A stretch of 64,000 nt of DNA, taken from contig NZ_JARVRH010000030.1 of assembly GCF_030209755.1 (NCBI RefSeq), forward strand, positions 17,647 through 81,646. Direction: 5' to 3'. Of the stretch, positions 59,837 to 64,000 are shown one piece after another (position 1 is the first letter of the stretch; the number at the start of each line of letters is the position of its first letter). The notes under the pieces are model-generated. The model saw only the letters and a program-made list of their open reading frames with translations. It was not told the origin of the DNA and searched no databases. The stretch comes from Arthrobacter sp. efr-133-TYG-118 (lineage in GTDB: Bacteria > Actinomycetota > Actinomycetes > Actinomycetales > Micrococcaceae). Made by a program: the position numbers and the translations under genes.

Positions 59837-60121
59837 ATGAAGTAGCAAGAGATCAGAACTCCCGCCCAACAAAAGGAAAGGGGCACCCGGCCACACCAAC
59901 AGCCACTGCAAAAACGGCCCCGAAGGGCTATAAAAAGCTGATTTGTGCACAGTCAGAGGGCCAAAGGACCCCTGACCTGCGGAAACACGTGCCCGAGGTG
60001 GGACTCGAACCGGGTTCCAGGCCTTGAAAGTACCGGCAACGCACGAAAACATGCCGAGTACGGTCCAGTCCGGCGGCAGTACGACCCAGTCCGAAGGCAA
60101 GAGTGTGCACAATGTGCACAC
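59837..60121 (+). repeat. Composite repeat, copy 4
   Basis: An ATGAA head at 59837 (atgaagtagcaag), a middle closely similar to copy 2 (ggccccgaaggg hairpin, tgtgcacagtcagagggcca), the tRNA-3'-end-like tgcccgaggtgggactcgaa at 59990-60011, two cagtccg elements and a perfect dyad gtgtgcaca-a-tgtgcacac at 60103-60121. This is the most complete single copy. Confidence 0.8.
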
Positions 60122-60379
60122 CCCATCTTGACCCCTTCAGCGGGATAATCTCGCAATGTGTTCCGACCACGAGACCTCGAGGCTACCGATCGAATAACTT
60201 CAGCGGCTCGGATGGGGTTCGAAAAGAGCGCACCTTGGCATGCAATCGGCGATTTGACGTCACCGCAGGTTGAACCTACTGCGCTTGTTCTGACAGTTTG
60301 GGAGTTGACCAGTTCGTTTGGGCCACTGCGCACCCGAACATCCAGAGATGGCTCCTGCCACCTCACGTACCATGGTGGG

Positions 60380-60997
60380 ATGGCCAACGATCAAGCCGAG
60401 GAGCGTGGGCGGTCGTATAGGAAAGCCCCCGAACGACGAGCCCAGATTCTCTTGCGCGCTATCGAATTGTTCGCCGAACAAGGAGTTGGCTCTTCGTTGC
60501 GCGCGATTGGAGCTGCGATCGGCGTTTCGCATGCCGCGCTGCGATACTACTTTGCATCGCGCGATGAGCTCTTGGTTGCGGTTTACCGAGAACACGAAGG
60601 CATGGTTCATGAGTCGTCCGACCCGGCCGACGTCTCGGCCGTGTCCGTGATGGAAAAGAGTGCCGAACGTAACCGCGCAATCCCTGGTCTGGTTGAGCTG
60701 TACGCGACGCTGACCACAGATGCGCTGCAGGAGCACCATCATCCAGTCACACGGGACTTCATCAACGCGCGTTTCCGGCGAGTTCGGGCCGATCTGGCCG
60801 AAAGGGTCCGTGCCGGTCAGCGATCCGGATCCATAGCGGCGGACATCGATGCCGAAGATGCTGCCGCGCTGGTTGCGGCCGCCTCCGATGGTTTGCAACT
60901 GCAATGGCTGCTCAGCCCGGACGAGGTCGACGTGCACCGCTCGTTGGCAATCCTGGAACGGCTTTTGCCGCCCGCCGGGTCAGCCCTGACGCACTAG
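60380..60997 (+). CDS. TetR family regulator upstream of the MFS transporter
   Basis: A 205-residue regulator from ATG 60380 (MANDQAEERGRSYRK); the frame is open to 60158. The helix-turn-helix is VGSSLRAIGAAIGVSHAALRYYF. It precedes the MFS gene by 174 bp in the same direction, and the pair probably forms a regulator-transporter unit. The gap carries tttattcttacag (about 61090), a possible -10 region for the transporter. Confidence 0.87.
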   Translation: MANDQAEERGRSYRKAPERRAQILLRAIELFAEQGVGSSLRAIGAAIGVSHAALRYYFASRDELLVAVYREHEGMVHESSDPADVSAVSVMEKSAERNRAIPGLVELYATLTTDALQEHHHPVTRDFINARFRRVRADLAERVRAGQRSGSIAADIDAEDAAALVAAASDGLQLQWLLSPDEVDVHRSLAILERLLPPAGSALTH

Positions 60998-61171
60998 CCC
61001 GCGGGCGACGGGCCGCGACACGCCCGGCCGACGCCTCCACATCCGAGTATTCACATGCCCGTTTGGGGTTTCCCTGCACGCCTGCGTCCTTTATTCTTAC
61101 AGTGGAAGAATTCGGGTTGATCGGTCGACGGACCCGCGCACCGGCCCCTTAGAAAGCACCGTGATCCCCTA

Positions 61172-62440
61172 ATGACCGCACCGAAGGCTGTCGGAAACGC
61201 TGACCCCGTCCTTACTGACTCGGTGGCGGACCGGAGGTCTGCGCTCCGGCTCGTCCTCGAAACTCCCCTTTACCGGGGGGCAACAGTTGCGATGTTCCTG
61301 TCAGGCCTCGGGTTCTCCGCGGCCGCACCCCAGATCGCCTCGTTTCTTGTCAACGAGCTCCACGCATCCCTAACAGTCGCCGGGCTGTATTACCTGACTA
61401 GCCTCTCAACACCGATAGCGGGATACCTGGTCGGCGCGCGCTCTGACCGGACGGGCCGTCGCCTTGGTCTGTTCCGTATGTGCGCCGCCGCCGGTTTCCT
61501 GGGCTGGACGGGAATCGCATTCTCGACCCAGCTGTGGATGCCGTTCGTCGTAAGTGCCGTTGTCCTCGGATTTGCAGGCGCCGCCACGTCGCAGGTGTTC
61601 GCCGCGCTTCACGACGAGATAAGTGCGCGCCCGAAGTCGGGAAATGATGGCATGGTCGCCATAGTGCGTATGGCGCTGACCGCCGGCTGGGTGATCGGGC
61701 CGGCAGCGGGGTCATTCCTGGCGGCAAATGCCGGCCCTCGCGCGATGCTTTTCGCGACCGCCTTATGCACTCTCGCCCAAATTGTGCCGCTCCTGACACT
61801 AAGGGGATCGGCACCTCGCAGCACCCCCGTCGACATGCGGGCGGACAGCCTACCTGCACCTACGGCAAAGCCCGGGCTCCGGCAGATGACCCCTTTGCTC
61901 ATGTTCACTGCGCTCTACATGTGCGTCTACGCCGGCGAATCGATCAAGTACGCCTACCTTCCGATCTACATGAACGAACAGCTCCGACTGACTCCTGCGC
62001 TCGGCGGCGCGATTATCGGCGTCCAACCACTCGTGGAACTCGCACTAATGCCCCTGGCTGTCCTTGTTGCCAGGAGAACAGGGATGCTCCGGCTGATGAT
62101 CCTGGCGGCAGGGTTCGGCGTCGCGGCGAACATCTGCTTCGCCACCACCGGCACCGCCCTCGGACTTTTCGCCGGCCAGATCCTCATGGGCGGGGTTTGG
62201 GGAGTGTTCGCTGCACTGGGCATCATCGTCGCGCAGCGGCTGCTGCCCAAAGCGGTGGCCACAGCTTCGGCGATCTTCATGAGCTCCGCCGCCCTAAGCT
62301 CGGCGATGGGCGGGCTCGCCGGTGGGCTCGGAATAGCCACCATCGGACTCCCCCTCGTGTTCCTCGTGCCGGCTGTGTTTGCCGTCCTTGCTGCCGTCGG
62401 TCTGGCATGGATGTCCAGTCTCAGCGGGCACGGTCTCTAA
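61172..62440 (+). CDS. MFS transporter (sugar-efflux-like)
   Basis: A 422-residue, 12-helix major facilitator. The loop 2-3 signature is GYLVGARSDRTGRRLGLF. The overall pattern resembles the SetB/sugar efflux branch. Its stop abuts the stop of the convergent oxidoreductase with no gap. Substrate unknown; neighbouring genes suggest polyols or sugars. Confidence 0.85.
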   Translation: MTAPKAVGNADPVLTDSVADRRSALRLVLETPLYRGATVAMFLSGLGFSAAAPQIASFLVNELHASLTVAGLYYLTSLSTPIAGYLVGARSDRTGRRLGLFRMCAAAGFLGWTGIAFSTQLWMPFVVSAVVLGFAGAATSQVFAALHDEISARPKSGNDGMVAIVRMALTAGWVIGPAAGSFLAANAGPRAMLFATALCTLAQIVPLLTLRGSAPRSTPVDMRADSLPAPTAKPGLRQMTPLLMFTALYMCVYAGESIKYAYLPIYMNEQLRLTPALGGAIIGVQPLVELALMPLAVLVARRTGMLRLMILAAGFGVAANICFATTGTALGLFAGQILMGGVWGVFAALGIIVAQRLLPKAVATASAIFMSSAALSSAMGGLAGGLGIATIGLPLVFLVPAVFAVLAAVGLAWMSSLSGHGL

Positions 62441-63454
62441 TTATCGGGCGATGAATTCAATCAGTTGCTTCTCGCCCGTTCTGCCTGCTTCCAGGATCGA
62501 GAGGCTGACAGACAACGCGTTTGCGGCGTCCACGCCGTCGACAACTGGCTGAGCCCCCTCGCGCACTGCTGATCGGAAGCGTTCGAGCGTGATGTCGTAC
62601 GTGTGGCGACGGTCGGTAACTGGAATCTCTCTCGTGCCGGCGTGATCCGTGAGTACGATCGAGCCTTTCGGCTCGGGAGCCATGACGTCATGCCCAAGGA
62701 TGCTGCCCTGGTCACCGTTGATCTGGATGAAAGACGGTGTGAAAGGCAACGTGAATGAGTCTTGGAAGTCGACCAAAATGTCAGGGTCGTATCGGATGGA
62801 CGCGCTGGAAGCGTCGTCCACACCCGAGGACCAATCACTTTGTGACAAGGTGAGGGCAGCCACATCGAGCGGGCGAGTGCCCAGTAGCGGATTGACGACT
62901 GACGCGTTGTGACAGGACAAATCCATGACGACGCCGGCGCCCGGGGACTTTTCAAGCCGCCACCCGCGAAGGCGTTCGGGGAGGAGAGTCGAATGCCGGA
63001 CATTAACGCTCAACGGTCGCCCAATGCCACCTGAAACGACGAGCGCATGAATAGTTTGATGGGTTCCTGCAGCCGGGAGATGGTGGTTGACTGCCAGCAC
63101 CACGTTGTGGGCACGACAGGCCTCCACCATGGCTTGTGCCTCTTTGAGCGTCGTTGCGACGGGTTTCTCGCAAAGGACATGCTTACCCGCGCTGGCCGCG
63201 GCTATTGTTTGTCGGCAGTGATGCTGGTTTCGGCTGGAAATGTAGACGGCATCGATGGAAGCATCAGCCAGGAGCGCGTCAAGACTCTCGTGATGCATTC
63301 CGATGCGGTTGCGTTCCGCGTATGTCTTGGCATGGTTGGTGTCCCCGCTGACGACGCTGGCCACCACATCGCCGACACGGCGAATTGCGGGGATCATTCG
63401 AGTGGCAGCTATGTCACTGGCACCCACAAGCCCCCAAATCAGTCGTTTGGTCAT
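62441..63454 (-). CDS. Gfo/Idh/MocA family NAD(P)-dependent oxidoreductase
   Basis: A 337-residue enzyme from ATG 63454 (MTKRLIWGLVGASDIA). The Rossmann start GLVGASDIA is followed by the family motif HVLCEKPVATT with the catalytic Lys, and GVVMDLSCHNASVV. Such enzymes oxidise or reduce sugars and cyclitols. The start overlaps the upstream small membrane gene by one base. With a methylmalonate-semialdehyde dehydrogenase (IolA/MmsA) further upstream, an inositol-type or related polyol pathway is likely. Confidence 0.88.
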   Translation of the reverse strand: MTKRLIWGLVGASDIAATRMIPAIRRVGDVVASVVSGDTNHAKTYAERNRIGMHHESLDALLADASIDAVYISSRNQHHCRQTIAAASAGKHVLCEKPVATTLKEAQAMVEACRAHNVVLAVNHHLPAAGTHQTIHALVVSGGIGRPLSVNVRHSTLLPERLRGWRLEKSPGAGVVMDLSCHNASVVNPLLGTRPLDVAALTLSQSDWSSGVDDASSASIRYDPDILVDFQDSFTLPFTPSFIQINGDQGSILGHDVMAPEPKGSIVLTDHAGTREIPVTDRRHTYDITLERFRSAVREGAQPVVDGVDAANALSVSLSILEAGRTGEKQLIEFIAR

Positions 63455-63747
63455 TATCCTGCCTGCTTTTCGTGCCCAAGGGCCGGGATTACCGGTCGAA
63501 CTTCTGCCGCGTAGGACATCCAGGCTGCCGATAGTCCCCCGGCTCCGATCATGAGCATCATCAGGCCGAGGGCAAGCGAGAGTGTCCCTGACGCGATGAT
63601 GCTCAGAACCGCCCCGACGACAGCAGCGGCCAACATAAGACAAGAAAAATAGCGAAACACAGGCTTGCTCCTCAGGAACTCTGACAAGACGGATCCGGAT
63701 CGGTCAGATGCCGGAGCCTGCCGATGGCCGTCCCAAGCGACAGCCAT
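63454..63747 (-). CDS. Small integral membrane protein
   Basis: About 97 residues with two hydrophobic segments, YFSCLMLAAAVVGAVLSIIA and LSLALGLMMLMIGAGGLSAA, separated by a short loop, and a basic N-terminal stretch. It is coupled to the oxidoreductase by a TAATG overlap. Function unknown; the exact start is uncertain. Confidence 0.6.
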   Translation of the reverse strand: MAVAWDGHRQAPASDRSGSVLSEFLRSKPVFRYFSCLMLAAAVVGAVLSIIASGTLSLALGLMMLMIGAGGLSAAWMSYAAEVRPVIPALGHEKQAG

Positions 63748-63764
63748 CGACAGGTAGTGGGGAT

Positions 63765-64000
63765 CTAGTTGGAGGGGAAGTTGTAGGAGGCGCCGGAGGC
63801 GTGGGTGGGTTCGGGCCAGCGGGACGTGATGACCTTGCCGCGGGTGTAGAAGGACACGCCTTCCGGTCCGTAGATGTGCTTGTCCCCGAAGAGCGAGGCC
63901 TTCCAGCCGCCGAAGGAGTGGTAGGCAACCGGTACCGGCAGGGGCACGTTGATACCCACCATGCCCACCGTGACGGAGCGCTGGAACTTCCGGGCGTTCG
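63765..64000 (-). CDS. mmsA: Methylmalonate-semialdehyde dehydrogenase, C-terminal part (partial)
   Basis: The last ~78 residues of a CoA-acylating methylmalonate-semialdehyde dehydrogenase (MmsA/IolA). The C-terminal signatures are unmistakable: VGMVGINVPLPVPVAYHSFGGWK and the end RWPEPTHASGASYNFPSN. The gene enters from the right edge. It would convert malonic or methylmalonic semialdehyde to acetyl- or propionyl-CoA, in valine or inositol degradation. The small membrane gene begins 17 bp after its stop. Confidence 0.9.
   Translation of the reverse strand, partial: NARKFQRSVTVGMVGINVPLPVPVAYHSFGGWKASLFGDKHIYGPEGVSFYTRGKVITSRWPEPTHASGASYNFPSN

Larger units (their letters stand above)
58489..60379. 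other. Long intergenic region with hairpin and composite repeat copy 4
   Basis: About 1.9 kb with no strong gene. It contains an 11-bp hairpin (58827-58862), a weak minus-strand ORF (59328-59582) and composite repeat copy 4 (59837-60121). A minus-strand coding-like scrap at about 58560-58680 (ATYLFFAADRGTDAMATAAS) may be a gene remnant. Confidence 0.45.

Noticed and set aside
20687..60011. tRNA genes at the cacgtgcccgaggtgggactcgaac segments
   Set aside because: Only the T-loop and 3' acceptor strand are present. The T-stem pairs poorly in most copies, and no D-arm, anticodon arm or 5' acceptor strand is found, so these are fragments or attachment-like cores and not tRNA genes.

Overview
The window is high-GC DNA with actinobacterial gene content. 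A roughly 1,620-residue NAD-glutamate dehydrogenase, many TetR/DeoR/LysR regulators, ABC sugar importers and GTG/TTG starts all point to a soil Micrococcaceae member (Arthrobacter, Paenarthrobacter or Pseudarthrobacter). The genus is an inference from gene content; no rRNA or complete tRNA gene was seen.

Bases 1 to about 18,850 are a defence island. In order it holds: a Wadjet operon (jetA, jetB and the start of jetC, cut by the left edge); a two-gene CBASS system (CD-NTase plus S-4TM pore effector); two unassigned genes on the minus strand; a Schlafen/AlbA_2-type protein; an unknown protein; an esterase pseudogene; a small unknown gene; a Septu-like ATPase/HNH pair with a 110-residue gene translationally coupled in front of it; and a zinc-ribbon protein ending in a Vsr-like nuclease domain. 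A small gene beginning MLSYEDII occurs three times here. Two copies are frameshifted and lie in ~260 bp direct repeats at about 8.75-9.0 kb and 16.8-17.1 kb, bracketing half the island. A HIRAN-like gene interrupted by one amber codon follows.

From 20 kb onward the window is a series of metabolic cassettes. (a) 21-27 kb: a secreted protein and the large glutamate dehydrogenase. (b) 27-34.5 kb: a sugar ABC importer with class II aldolase, ADP-dependent-type sugar kinase and a mannose-6-phosphate-isomerase-like protein, with a divergent DeoR regulator. (c) 35-45 kb: allophanate hydrolase, urea/guanidine carboxylase, two DUF1989 proteins and an APC permease with a divergent TetR, best read as guanidine degradation. 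(d) 46.7-50.7 kb: a complete class I P450 system (P450, [2Fe-2S] ferredoxin, ferredoxin reductase) with a divergent LysR. (e) 50.8-58.4 kb: aldehyde dehydrogenase, TetR, APH-fold kinase, class III phospho-lyase-type aminotransferase, SDR and APC permease, which fits amino-alcohol catabolism through an O-phosphorylated intermediate. (f) 60.4-64 kb: TetR, MFS transporter, Gfo/Idh/MocA oxidoreductase, a small membrane protein and the C-terminal end of methylmalonate-semialdehyde dehydrogenase.

The most unusual feature is an apparently unclassified composite repeat. Four copies lie in the same orientation at about 20.5-20.8, 34.8-35.1, 46.4-46.6 and 59.8-60.1 kb, at the junctions between cassettes. 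Each carries a 21-22 bp piece matching the 3' end of a tRNA gene. Three end in a perfect 19-bp dyad whose arms differ between copies but remain self-complementary. In front of the first copy the head module is tandemly amplified with a period of about 134 bp.
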